Assembly: GCF_009362785.1 (NCBI RefSeq)
Contig: NZ_WHNQ01000011.1
Coordinates: 124,001-188,000 of the forward strand
Reading direction: 5' to 3'
DNA: 64,000 nt
DNA from: Paraburkholderia atlantica
GTDB taxonomy: Bacteria > Pseudomonadota > Gammaproteobacteria > Burkholderiales > Burkholderiaceae
Shown one piece after another: positions 51,871 to 60,492 of the stretch (positions are counted from its first letter, which is position 1; each line of letters starts with the position of its first letter). The notes beneath the pieces are model-generated. The model was given only the letters and a program-made list of their open reading frames with translations, was not told the origin of the DNA and made no database searches. The position numbers were made by a program, and so were the translations under genes.

Positions 51871-52656
51871 ATGGACGCCGAAGACAAAGACGACGACCGC
51901 TACCGCGCCCCCGCGCTCGACAAGGGCCTCGACATTCTCGAGCTGCTGTCCGAGCAGAAGGAAGGACTCACGCGCGCCGAAATCACGCGGCAGCTGGGCC
52001 GCAACGCGAGCGAGATGTACCGGATGCTCGAACGCCTCGTCGCGCGTCAATACGTGGTGCGCTCGGCGGCCGGCGACCGCTACTCGCTGAGCCTGAAGCT
52101 GTTCGCGCTCGCGCACCGGCATCCGCCGATGAACCGGCTGATCGCCGAAGCGTTGCCGCTGATGCAGCGCTTCGCCGACGCGGCCGAGCAGTCGTGCCAC
52201 CTCGTCGTCTACGACCGCGGCAACTTGCTGGTGATCGCCCAGGTCGACGGACCGGGCTCGTGGGGTATGTCTGTGCGGCTCGGCTCGCGGGTCGGTCTGA
52301 TCGACACCGGCTCGGGGCGCGTGATGCTCGCGTTCCAGAGCGTCGAGCAGCGTCAGCAGATGCTTGCCGAGCACACCAAGGTGAAGGGCGAAGTAACGCT
52401 CGATCGCGACGCGCTGGAGGAGGCCTGTGAGCGCATCCGCGCGGCGGGTTTCTGGCAGAAGGACAGCCAGCAGACCTTCGGCGTCACCGACGTGACGTTC
52501 CCGATCCTCGCGCCGTCGGGACAGGCGATCGCGGTGCTCACCTGTCCGTATCTGCGGCGGATCGACGAGTACGTCGCGCCGACGCTCGAAGCGGCCACCA
52601 CGCTGCTGCGTGACACGGTGCAGGCGCTGTCGATGTTCCGCGAGCAAGCCGCCTGA
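51871..52656 (+). CDS. IclR-family transcriptional regulator
   Basis: A 261-aa regulator with an N-terminal winged helix (about 15-75: ALDKGLDILELLSEQKEGLT, RAEITRQLGRNASEMYRML) and a C-terminal effector domain (about 85-255: CHLVVYDRGNLLVIAQVDGP, SRVGLIDTGSGRVMLA, GVTDVTFPILAPSGQAIAVL). It is transcribed away from the fucose-type catabolic genes and is their likely regulator. ATG 51871 gives the canonical start; the open frame extending far upstream overlaps the divergent gene. There is no strong ribosome site. Confidence 0.9.
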   Translation: MDAEDKDDDRYRAPALDKGLDILELLSEQKEGLTRAEITRQLGRNASEMYRMLERLVARQYVVRSAAGDRYSLSLKLFALAHRHPPMNRLIAEALPLMQRFADAAEQSCHLVVYDRGNLLVIAQVDGPGSWGMSVRLGSRVGLIDTGSGRVMLAFQSVEQRQQMLAEHTKVKGEVTLDRDALEEACERIRAAGFWQKDSQQTFGVTDVTFPILAPSGQAIAVLTCPYLRRIDEYVAPTLEAATTLLRDTVQALSMFREQAA

Positions 52657-52785
52657 TCGGCAAGGCGCGCGGTATTTTGCGCGGCGACGGCTCGCGCGGC
52701 GGCACGCATTCGCACATGGTTTAGAATGGCGGCCCTTCCAAAATAACGCCGCATGACGGGCTCATGCGCGCGCATCGATTGAGCA

Positions 52786-53331
52786 ATGGCCAAACTTCTG
52801 ACCGATTCCGAATTCCAGCGTTTTTCCGAACTCCAGCAGAAGCAGTCGAGCTTCATGATCACCGCCGCAGAAGCCGATGAACTGCGCGACATCGTCGCTC
52901 ACGCGCAGAAGCGCCGCGACGACCGCGCCGCCGCGATGCAAAGCATCGAGACCTTCATCCAGCAATTCGACATCACGCCCGACGAGCTGTTTTCGCCCGA
53001 GCAGATCGGCGAAGCGGCGCGCACCTATGGCCTGATCCCGGCCGCGCGCAAGGAGCGCATGCTGCCGCCGTCGCTGACGTTCAACGGCAAGCCGTACCAA
53101 TGGACCACCCGCCCGCTGCCCGATGAAATTCGCGTGCCGCTGTTCGACGCGTTCAAGGGCGGCGAGTCGGTGAAATCGTTCATTTCGACGCTGAAGGACG
53201 CGAACCGCTGCGCGGCGACGATCGCGCGGCTCGAACGCGAAACCGGCGCGGTGTATGCACAGGCGTGGCTCGATGAGCTGTCGGTCACGCGCGCGCAGGT
53301 CGATGAGGCGGCGCAAAAGCTGGCGGCGTGA
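52786..53331 (+). CDS. Conserved-looking protein of unknown function
   Basis: A 181-aa, soluble, helix-rich protein without signal or membrane segment. The N-terminal 75 residues are coiled-coil-like (FSELQQKQSSFMITAAEADE, RRDDRAAAMQSIETFIQQFD) and contain ITPDELF, similar in style to the N-terminal oligomerisation region of H-NS-like proteins, but there is no C-terminal DNA-binding motif. A central segment LTFNGKPYQWTTRPLPDEI looks folded. Function unknown. A TAGAAT -10-like element lies 60 bp upstream, and the gene converges with the acetyltransferase gene. Confidence 0.72.
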   Translation: MAKLLTDSEFQRFSELQQKQSSFMITAAEADELRDIVAHAQKRRDDRAAAMQSIETFIQQFDITPDELFSPEQIGEAARTYGLIPAARKERMLPPSLTFNGKPYQWTTRPLPDEIRVPLFDAFKGGESVKSFISTLKDANRCAATIARLERETGAVYAQAWLDELSVTRAQVDEAAQKLAA

Positions 53332-53372
53332 TGTGATGAAACCGTGCGTTGGGCGGCTCGCGACGTCAGCGC

Positions 53373-55868
53373 TCAATGCCCCGGCTGATTCTTCGCGGCG
53401 GACTTCGGGTCCGCCCCCGCCGGTTCGTCGAGCGCCATCCGGAAGCCGACCACGCCGGGGTCCTCGGTCCGCGTGATCGTGAAGCCGCTGGCCTTCGCCA
53501 GCGCGATCATCGCGGTGTTCTCGCGCAGCGCTTCACCGATCAGCCAGTGGGTATCGCGCGCCCGCGCGTACGCGATGATCCGCTGCATCAGCAACTGGCC
53601 GAGGCGGCGCCCCTTCTGGTCCGAGCGCACGGTCACCGCGAATTCGGCCGTCTCGTTGTCGGGATCGGCCACCGCGCGCACAACGCCGAGCGTCTGTGCG
53701 ACGCCGTCTTCGTTGTCGACCGTCGCGATCAGCGCCATTTCCCGGTCGTAATCGATCTGCGTCATGCGCGCGAGTTGCGAGTGCTCGAAACTGCCGACCG
53801 CGCCAAAAAAACGCAGCCGCAAATCTTCCGGCGTCATCGCGTTCACGAACTCGCGATGCGCGTTTTCGTCTTCCGGGCGAATCGGCCGCACCGTTATGCG
53901 CATACCTTGCCAGTCGATCGTTTCCTCGAAGCGGCGCGGATACGGCACGATCGCGAGACGGCTGCGCTTTCCGCCAACCCGCAACACGGGGTCGACCACC
54001 GTCACGCGGTCCCGGTAGACCCTGAGCTTCAGCGACAGGCCGACGATCTCGCGCACGTCGCAAACCGCTTGCGACAACGCCGTCAACGCGGCGAGCGTCG
54101 GCTCCGGCGCGACCAGCCTTGCGTATTGCGAACGCGTGACGATATCGCGCGCGAGCATCGGATTGAGCGGCGGCAGGCCATACACGTGCAACCCGCTGGA
54201 AACGCCGTCGATCGACGGCGCGGCGAAGCGGAACACGGGGCCGAAGTTGTCGTCGTCGTGCAGTTCGACGGCGACGTCGACGACGGGTTTTGTCGCGCTG
54301 TCGGCATCGGCGCACGGCGTGTCGGCGTCCGGCGCAGCGGCGTCCGGCGCAGCGGCGTCCGGCGCAGCGGCGCCCGACGCAGCGGCGTCCCCTTCTTCCA
54401 CACCCTCCACCTGCAACCCGAATCGCGCCAGGAACCGCGCCGCCGCGTCCCCGGCGAGTTCGCTTTCGCCCGCCGCCAACGCCTCGCGAGCCTGCGCTTG
54501 GGCGGCGTCGATCGAGTCGGGAATCTGCGCTGGCAGGCCTTCCGGCGTTTGCATCAGCAGTTCGCGGCCCAGCCGGTAATCGACCAGCCGGGCGAACGCG
54601 CGCGCGAGCCGCTGCGGCGTCGTGTGCACCGGGATGCCCTGCGCATGCAGCGCGTCGCGCCTCGCTGCATCCACGCCGCCGAAGAAGCACGCGAGCAGCC
54701 CGCGATACGCAAAGCGCTGATGCTCGATCAGCGCCTGCGCGACGTCGTCGACGGGCGCGCCATGCGTCGATGCGTGCACCACGACGGCGGTGCCGGTCTC
54801 GCGATACTCGCCGAGCAGCTTCAGCGCGGCGCCGAAGTGCTCAGGGCGCGCGCCGTCGCCGAGCAGTAGCGGATTGCCGCCGACCGCCAGCGGCAGCGCC
54901 TCGCGCAGCGCGTCCGACGCCGCGGCCGGCCACGGCGCGAGCAGTCCGCCGGCGGCGCTGAACGCATCGCGCGCGAGCGTCGCGAGACCGCGGTCGCTGG
55001 TGATCAGCGTAGCGATTGCGCCCGCCGCCACGCGGCCGACGCCGAGCGTTTCGATTTCGTCGAGCAGATCGTCGAGCGCGTCGACGCGCACGAGGCCCGC
55101 GCGCCGGAACGCCGCTGTATAGAGACCGTCGGCGGGATCGTCGCGGCCGGAGCGCAGCGCGAGCACCGGCTTGTTGCGTGCCGCCGCTCGCGCGGCCGAC
55201 ATGAACTTGCGCGCCGCCCGCACGCTGTCGAGTTCGATCAGGATCGCGCGGGTGCCGGGGTCGCTCGCGAGGTAATCGAGCACGTCGCCGGCGTCGACGT
55301 CGGCCTCCGCTCCGAGCGCCACCGCGTGCGAAAAACCGAGCCCGCGCGCGCGTGCCCAGCCGAGCACGGCGTTGGTCAGCGCATTCGACTGCGACACCCA
55401 CGCGACGCCGCCCGCCTTGACCGTGCAAGACGGCGCGCCCAGATGCGCGCCCAGCGCCGGCGACACCACGCCGAGACTACCGGGCCCGACGATGCGCAAC
55501 AGATGCGGCCGCGCAGCCGATAGCGCGTGCCGCAGCTCGAGCCGGTCTTCATCGCTGCGCACCTCGCCGACGATGATCACGGCGCGCGTGCCCATGCCGC
55601 CGAGCTTGTGGATCAACGAGGGCCACGTCGCGGGCGGCGTGCAGATCACCGCGACGGTGGGCGCCTGCGGCAGATCGCTGACGTCGGAAATCACCGGGTG
55701 GACGCCGAGCGTCGCGTGCTTCGGATTAACGGGCCACAGCGGCCCGTCGAAGCCGCCTTCGAGCACACGCGCCCAGACCATCGCGCCGATGCTGCCCGGC
55801 CGCTCGGACGCGCCGATCACGGCGACGGATTTCGGGCGAAACAACGCGTCGAGGTTGCGAACGGTCAC
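53373..55868 (-). CDS. Pat/YfiQ-like protein: NDP-forming acyl-CoA synthetase-like plus GNAT acetyltransferase
   Basis: An 831-aa protein. Residues 1-130 form a CoA-binding domain (SVAVIGASERPGSIGAMVWA), about 145-450 succinyl-CoA-ligase-like domains (AWVSQSNALTNAVLGWARAR, GAEADVDAGDVLDYLASDPG) and about 650-810 a GNAT acetyltransferase (RITVRPIRPEDENAHREFV, FAVTVRSDQKGRRLGQLLM). Proteins of this layout (Pat, Pka/YfiQ) acetylate lysines of metabolic enzymes such as acetyl-CoA synthetase. Between them the ATP-grasp region is cut down: only its start (FLARFGLQV) and its end (FGPVFRFA to YGLPPLNPMLA) remain, joined by an Ala/Pro/Asp repeat. Acyl-CoA synthetase activity is therefore unlikely. Confidence 0.87.
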   Translation of the reverse strand: MTVRNLDALFRPKSVAVIGASERPGSIGAMVWARVLEGGFDGPLWPVNPKHATLGVHPVISDVSDLPQAPTVAVICTPPATWPSLIHKLGGMGTRAVIIVGEVRSDEDRLELRHALSAARPHLLRIVGPGSLGVVSPALGAHLGAPSCTVKAGGVAWVSQSNALTNAVLGWARARGLGFSHAVALGAEADVDAGDVLDYLASDPGTRAILIELDSVRAARKFMSAARAAARNKPVLALRSGRDDPADGLYTAAFRRAGLVRVDALDDLLDEIETLGVGRVAAGAIATLITSDRGLATLARDAFSAAGGLLAPWPAAASDALREALPLAVGGNPLLLGDGARPEHFGAALKLLGEYRETGTAVVVHASTHGAPVDDVAQALIEHQRFAYRGLLACFFGGVDAARRDALHAQGIPVHTTPQRLARAFARLVDYRLGRELLMQTPEGLPAQIPDSIDAAQAQAREALAAGESELAGDAAARFLARFGLQVEGVEEGDAAASGAAAPDAAAPDAAAPDADTPCADADSATKPVVDVAVELHDDDNFGPVFRFAAPSIDGVSSGLHVYGLPPLNPMLARDIVTRSQYARLVAPEPTLAALTALSQAVCDVREIVGLSLKLRVYRDRVTVVDPVLRVGGKRSRLAIVPYPRRFEETIDWQGMRITVRPIRPEDENAHREFVNAMTPEDLRLRFFGAVGSFEHSQLARMTQIDYDREMALIATVDNEDGVAQTLGVVRAVADPDNETAEFAVTVRSDQKGRRLGQLLMQRIIAYARARDTHWLIGEALRENTAMIALAKASGFTITRTEDPGVVGFRMALDEPAGADPKSAAKNQPGH
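54324..54390. repeat. 15-bp tandem repeat inside the acetyltransferase gene
   Basis: Unit GGCGTCCGGCGCAGC occurs about 4.5 times: three perfect copies from 54324 to 54368, one with two mismatches to 54383, and a partial. It keeps the frame and encodes repeats of Ala-Pro-Asp-Ala-Ala at about residues 493-515. Copy number could vary between strains by slippage. Confidence 0.9.
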
Positions 55869-55974
55869 GGGCGCTCCATGCGGTTGGACAGGAATTGGAG
55901 CCGGCTTCGCGGCGGGGCGGGTGGTTCCGTCAGCATAGGCGAAGTCGCGCGCCGGCGCGGAACGTTGTTGCGAC

Positions 55975-56012
55975 GGAAAAGAAAAAGCCGCGTCGAACGA
56001 CGCGGCTTTTTA
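55975..56012 (-). terminator. Rho-independent terminator of prfC
   Basis: AAAAAGCCGCGTCG and CGACGCGGCTTTTT pair over 14 bp with a 2-nt loop; the minus strand continues CTTTTTC. It lies 27 bp after the prfC stop and before the acetyltransferase gene start. Confidence 0.92.
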
Positions 56013-56038
56013 GCTTCGAAGCCAGCGGACTCGCGGCT

Positions 56039-57640
56039 TTACATCGCCTTCCTGAACGGCGCCCCCGAGTGCTCGCGCAACTCGTTGAACACGATCTTCG
56101 GCCACGCCTTCTGCGCGACCTCGATCTCCGACACGTGCGAGGCCAGATAGGTCGGCGCATCGGACGCATCGAGCGCGATCCGCGCCGAGTACGAATCGGT
56201 GAAGCGGCGCAGCTCGGCCGCATCGTCGCAGGTCACCCAGCGTGACAGCCGGTAACGCGCCGGCGCCATCCGCACGTCGACCTTGTATTCAGTCGACAGA
56301 CGGTGCGACACCACTTCGAACTGCAGCTGCCCGACCGCGCCGAGAATCATCAGACCGCCCGCTTCGGGACGGAACACCTGGATCGCGCCTTCCTCGCCGA
56401 GCTGCTTCAGCGCTTCGCCGAGCTGCTTCGCGCGCATCGGATCGACCACTTCGACGGTCTGGAAAATTTCCGGCGCGAAGAACGGCAGGCCGACGAACTG
56501 AAGCTGCTCGCCTTCTGTCAGCGTATCGCCGAGACTCAGCGTGCCGTGGTTCGGAATACCGATGATGTCGCCCGGATACGCCTCGCTCACCGTCTCGCGA
56601 CGCTGCGACAGGAACGTGACCACGTTGTTCGCACGGAACGTCTTGTTCGAGCGCGTGACCTTCACCGCCATGCCGCGCTCGAAACGTCCCGAGCACACGC
56701 GGATGAACGCGACGCGGTCGCGGTGCGCGAGGTCCATGTTCGCCTGCACCTTGAACACGACGCCGGTGAACTTCGACTCTTCCGGCTGCACCGGACGCTG
56801 CACGGTCATGCGCATCGACGGCGGCGGCGCGAGGTCGACCAGCGCGTCGAGAATTTCCTTAACACCGAAGTTGTTGATCGCCGAGCCGAACAGCACCGGC
56901 GACTGCTGCCCGGCGAGGAACTGCTCACGGTCGAATTCGGGCGTCGCGCCGCTGATCAGATCGATTTCTTCCTTCGCACGGACCCACGCGTGGCCGAAAC
57001 GGCGCTCGCCTTCCTCGTTGCTCAGTGCCTGCAGCGTTTCGACCGCGCCGCCGGCCGTGTCCTGACCGGCACGGAATACGCGCACCTGATCGCGCTGTAC
57101 GTCGTAGACGCCTTGAAAATCCTTGCCCATGCCGATCGGCCACGTGAACGGCACCGCCGCCACGCCTAGGTGCTGCTCGATTTCGTCGAGCAGTTCGAGC
57201 GGCTCGCGCACTTCGCGGTCGAGCTTGTTGATGAACGTGACGATCGGCGTCTTGCGGCTGCGGCAGACTTCGAGCAGCTTCAGCGTCTGCGCTTCGACGC
57301 CGTTCGCGCCGTCGATCACCATCACGGCGGCGTCGACCGCGGTCAGCACGCGGTAGGTGTCCTCGGAGAAGTCCTCGTGGCCCGGCGTGTCGAGCAGGTT
57401 GATCACACAGTCGCCGTACTCGAACTGCATCACCGAACTCGCGACCGAAATGCCGCGTTGCTTTTCGATCTCCATCCAGTCGGACGTCGCGTAGCGGTTG
57501 CTCTTGCGGCCCTTCACCGTACCGGCGATCTGGATCGCGCCCGAAAACAGCAGCAGCTTTTCGGTCAGCGTGGTTTTACCCGCGTCCGGGTGGGAAATGA
57601 CCGCGAACGTGCGGCGGCGTTTGAGTTCGGAGACTGACAT
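56039..57640 (-). CDS. prfC: Peptide chain release factor 3
   Basis: RF3 is a GTPase that removes RF1/RF2 from the ribosome after peptide release. The 533-aa protein has G1 SHPDAGKT (16-23), the switch-II motif DTPGHEDFSEDTYR, and NKLD (about 141). The segments GVVFKVQANMDLAHRDRVAF and YPGDIIGIPNHGTLSLGDTL belong to domain 2, and the C-terminal domain ends FNELREHSGAPFRKAM. Length and motifs are those of RF3, not EF-G. It is monocistronic with its own terminator. Confidence 0.97.
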   Translation of the reverse strand: MSVSELKRRRTFAVISHPDAGKTTLTEKLLLFSGAIQIAGTVKGRKSNRYATSDWMEIEKQRGISVASSVMQFEYGDCVINLLDTPGHEDFSEDTYRVLTAVDAAVMVIDGANGVEAQTLKLLEVCRSRKTPIVTFINKLDREVREPLELLDEIEQHLGVAAVPFTWPIGMGKDFQGVYDVQRDQVRVFRAGQDTAGGAVETLQALSNEEGERRFGHAWVRAKEEIDLISGATPEFDREQFLAGQQSPVLFGSAINNFGVKEILDALVDLAPPPSMRMTVQRPVQPEESKFTGVVFKVQANMDLAHRDRVAFIRVCSGRFERGMAVKVTRSNKTFRANNVVTFLSQRRETVSEAYPGDIIGIPNHGTLSLGDTLTEGEQLQFVGLPFFAPEIFQTVEVVDPMRAKQLGEALKQLGEEGAIQVFRPEAGGLMILGAVGQLQFEVVSHRLSTEYKVDVRMAPARYRLSRWVTCDDAAELRRFTDSYSARIALDASDAPTYLASHVSEIEVAQKAWPKIVFNELREHSGAPFRKAM

Positions 57641-57950
57641 CGGGTCTGGCGGTCACGGAAAGGGGTTCGGGCGGTTCCCGGCGGCTTTGGGCGGGCCGGT
57701 TATGCCGCGCGTGGCGCGGCGGCGTCGAGTTGCGGGAGTCGGGCGCGGGCCGGAATCGGCCGGTGCTGGCACCGCGTCCGAAAACGGGTGGCGAACGGGT
57801 CACGACCCAGCGTTCGACAATGCGGGAATCGCTGGCGCAAAAACGGCGCAAGGTGCGAATGATACACGTCTGGCGCGACGGCCGGGGGAAAGGGCTGCGG
57901 CGTCGGACAGGGCGACGGCGCGAGCGTGCGCGCGCCGCGCATGCTCGCTG

Positions 57951-57973
57951 GCAAAGGTGAGCGTTTTCGGGAC
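57951..57973 (+). repeat. 23-bp direct repeat, copy 1
   Basis: Begins GCAAAGGTGAGCG and ends TTTTCGGGAC. An identical copy lies at 58298-58320, 347 bp away, in the same orientation. Confidence 0.9.
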
Positions 57974-58297
57974 TTGCGGCCGCGGATATCGATTCACGGT
58001 CAAAGGTGAGGATCGCGAAGCGCACGCGCGCACCTGCTGCGGCGCACGCACCACAATCGCGATATGCGGGAACACTGCGGTAAAGCGTCGCAATGCTGCG
58101 AACAGGCTCAGGCTCGACGCCTGGAAAGGCCCGCCAGCAAAGGCTGGCGCGGGTTTTCGGCGAGCGGTGCGCGGCGACGCGACACGATGACGATTCGCAC
58201 CCGCCGCGGTGCGCTGCTCGGCAAAGCCTGGCTCACCGAAGCAAGCCGCGAAGTGCGAATACGTCGATGAATCTCGCTGTACACGTTCAGGCGTCAC

Positions 58298-58320
58298 GCA
58301 AAGGTGAGCGTTTTCGGGAC
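58298..58320 (+). repeat. 23-bp direct repeat, copy 2
   Basis: Identical to 57951-57973 and in the same orientation. The flanks differ (TTGCGG after copy 1, CTTCGC after copy 2). Confidence 0.9.
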
Positions 58321-58396
58321 CTTCGCAACGGTGCGGAACGAATCAAACGACGCATCACTTCAGAGAACAAGGACGCATTGGCATCCACGGCGGAAG

Positions 58397-58696
58397 TCAA
58401 CCCTCGATCAGAAACCGTTCGCGATTTTTCCCGACCAGCCAGGCCGGCGAGCGCCCACGGCCGCTCCAGGTTTCGCCGGTCTTCGGATTGCGGTACTTGG
58501 CGACCGCCGACGCCGACGACTTGCGGCGCGGCTTCGCTGCGGCGCTCGTGAAGCCGAGTTCTTCGGCGGTCAGGTCGTATTCGGCAATCTTCTGCTTGAT
58601 ATCGGCGATAGCTTGCGCGACTTCTTTGTCGCGCGCGGCTGCGACTTCCTTATGGAGTTTTTCGAGTTGCGCAGTCAACTGTTTGTAAGAGGCCAT
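58397..58696 (-). CDS. H-NS-family nucleoid protein
   Basis: A 99-aa H-NS/BpH3-like protein. The N-terminal coiled coil (about 1-45: LTAQLEKLHKEVAAARDKEV) drives oligomerisation, a Lys/Ala/Ser linker follows, and the C-terminal DNA-binding domain (about 66-95) contains YRNPKTGETWSGRGRSPAWL, the family core with the AT-hook-like GRGRSP. It binds AT-rich DNA. ATG 58696 has GGGGGAA upstream. It is a single gene. Confidence 0.95.
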   Translation of the reverse strand: MASYKQLTAQLEKLHKEVAAARDKEVAQAIADIKQKIAEYDLTAEELGFTSAAAKPRRKSSASAVAKYRNPKTGETWSGRGRSPAWLVGKNRERFLIEG

Positions 58697-58820
58697 GCCG
58701 GTGTTCCCCCTCGATTAGACGCACTGCGATGAATCGCGATGAATGTTTGGCGGACACTATCAGACGAATAAACCACAGGATAGTGAATCGGGCGGCCGAG
58801 CGCAGGCGCGGCGGCCGCGC

Positions 58821-60020
58821 TCAATCGTCGATCGCATCGTAGACGCGGCGTTCGAAGTCGATGGCCATCGGGAACGGGTCGATCGAGCGGCGCTGGATCA
58901 GCATCAGGCCGATCATCTTCTCGACCGGATCGGCGAACCAGCTCGTGCCGTACGCGCCGGGCCAACCGAACGAGCCGAGCGAGCGATAGCCGAGCGGCAA
59001 TTGCTGCGCCGGATCATCGACGATCGACAGGCCTAGGCCGAAACCCTGCCCCGCCCAGATCACGTGACCGAAGGCGGGCAAGCGGCGCTGGTCGCGGCTC
59101 AGGAAATTGCTGCGCATCAGGTCGACCGAGCGATGCGACAGCAGCCGCGTATCGCCGACGCGGCCGCGCCCGAGCAGCAGTCGCGCGAATTGCAGATAGT
59201 CCTCGGCGGTCGAGATCAACCCGCCGCCGCCACTCTGAAAGCGCCGCGGATTGGCCCAGCGGCTCGCCGCCGGATGATCCTCGACCACGCGACGCCGCGT
59301 TCCCGGATCGATGTTGTACGCGGTGGCGAGGCGTGCGAGTTGCGCGTCGGGCACCCAGAACGCGGTGTCGCGCATGCCGAGCGGCTCGAAAATGCGCGTG
59401 CGGAAAAACTCGCCGAGCGGCATGCCGCTCACGCGTTCGATCAGCACGCCGAGCAGGTCGGTCGCCACGCCGTAGTGCCAGCGCGAGCCGGGCTGGAACA
59501 TCAGCGGCAGTGCGGCGATGCGCGCGAGCCAAGCGCTGTTGCCGCCGCTCGCCTCGAAGCCGTTGAAAGCGGCTGTGTAGGCTTCGGCAAGCGGACCCGT
59601 CGCCGTGAAGTGATACGCGAAGCCCGCGCGATGCGTGAGCAGGTCGAGCACCGTAATCGGCGCGCGAATCGGATCGGTCTGGTGGAGCGGGCCGCTCGGA
59701 TCTCGCAGCACGCGCGGCGCCGCAAGCTCGGGCAGCCACCGCGAAATGGGCGCATCGAGCGCGAGGCGGTCTTCCTCGATCAGCATCATGATCGCGGCAC
59801 TCGTCACCGGCTTCGTCATCGACGCGATGCGAAACAGCGTGTCGCGCTCCATCGGCAATTGCGCGGCTTCGTCGCGTAGACCTATCGGTTCGAAGTAGCC
59901 GATTTCGCCGCGCCGCCATACGAGCGACACCACCCCCGCCACTTCGCCGCGCTCCACGTAGCCCTGCATCGCGGTGGTCAGCATCGCGAGCCGGGTCGCG
60001 GCAAGTCCTGCTATCTGCAT
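58821..60020 (-). CDS. Serine hydrolase of the beta-lactamase class C / family VIII esterase type
   Basis: A 399-aa protein with no signal peptide, so cytoplasmic. The nucleophile motif is SMTK (about residue 68, in LFRIASMTKPVTSAAIMMLI), the second motif is the tyrosine in WHYGVATDLLGVLIERVSG, and the third is GWPGAYGTSWFADP in place of the KTG of beta-lactamases. These are the features of family VIII carboxylesterases such as EstB rather than true AmpC enzymes. Substrate unknown; no antibiotic resistance should be inferred. Confidence 0.87.
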   Translation of the reverse strand: MQIAGLAATRLAMLTTAMQGYVERGEVAGVVSLVWRRGEIGYFEPIGLRDEAAQLPMERDTLFRIASMTKPVTSAAIMMLIEEDRLALDAPISRWLPELAAPRVLRDPSGPLHQTDPIRAPITVLDLLTHRAGFAYHFTATGPLAEAYTAAFNGFEASGGNSAWLARIAALPLMFQPGSRWHYGVATDLLGVLIERVSGMPLGEFFRTRIFEPLGMRDTAFWVPDAQLARLATAYNIDPGTRRRVVEDHPAASRWANPRRFQSGGGGLISTAEDYLQFARLLLGRGRVGDTRLLSHRSVDLMRSNFLSRDQRRLPAFGHVIWAGQGFGLGLSIVDDPAQQLPLGYRSLGSFGWPGAYGTSWFADPVEKMIGLMLIQRRSIDPFPMAIDFERRVYDAIDD

Positions 60021-60163
60021 GTTCGCCCCGTGTCGGTGAAAGGAAGCGTGCGCGCGCTCATGTCGCTTTGGCGATCAAACCGCAAGATATAACCGGTCCC
60101 GCGAGAGCGCACACGACGGCTTTCCTAATTGCGAATTCCGGTTGGCGGACTCAGTGACGACAT

Positions 60164-60367
60164 TCAGGCTTTCTGCCGTTTTTCCAATGCGCAAAGCGCG
60201 GCATCGAGGCGTTTGACGCGGGTTGCCTGCGCCGGCACGATAACCGCGCCGGAAACGTGCTGGAGGCGGTTTCGCCAGTAAGACAACGGAATACGGTCTT
60301 CTGCCGAAATATGGGAAATTATCTGTTCGAGATGCTCGATGTCTTTTTCGAGTTGCTGATGATTCAT
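60164..60367 (-). CDS. Small hypothetical protein
   Basis: A 67-aa charged, helical protein (MNHQQLEKDIEHLEQIISHI, then EDRIPLSYWRNRLQHVSG and RVKRLDAALCALEKRQKA). A ribosome site GGGG-AAAGC precedes the ATG. No family was recognised. The internal RLDAALCALEKR suggests a short coiled region. Codon use matches its neighbours less well than the metabolic genes, but the frame is uninterrupted and well started. Confidence 0.65.
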   Translation of the reverse strand: MNHQQLEKDIEHLEQIISHISAEDRIPLSYWRNRLQHVSGAVIVPAQATRVKRLDAALCALEKRQKA

Positions 60368-60492
60368 TGCTTTCCCCGGATTCTATTGAATTAGTGTTGA
60401 AGCAAAAAAATCGAAAGCATGAAGCCGCGTTGGCCCGCGCGGCCCGAACTAATGTCCGCCAGTGGCGGGAAAACCTTCCTCTTCTTTTTCTG

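Larger units (their letters stand above)
57641..58396. other. Long intergenic region between prfC and the H-NS-like gene
   Basis: 756 bp with no recognisable protein. The left part probably carries the prfC promoter (a TGTATCATT element on the minus strand near 57860). It holds two copies of a 23-bp direct repeat and a terminator-like hairpin near 58129-58156 (CGCCAGC/GCTGGCG, then GCGGGTTTT). Reading frames here are low-complexity Arg/Ala-rich and not convincing. Confidence 0.5.

Noticed and set aside
54324..54390. Possible CRISPR or minisatellite outside genes
   Set aside because: Units are 15 bp, directly adjacent, in frame inside a gene, with no spacers; it is a coding tandem repeat.
57800..58297. 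A 165-codon minus-strand frame in the prfC-hns gap
   Set aside because: Arg/Ala/Pro-rich with no domain and no convincing ribosome site; most likely a chance frame in GC-rich DNA.
58821..60020. Chromosomal AmpC beta-lactamase
   Set aside because: No signal peptide and no KTG motif; the third motif is WPG-like, as in family VIII esterases.
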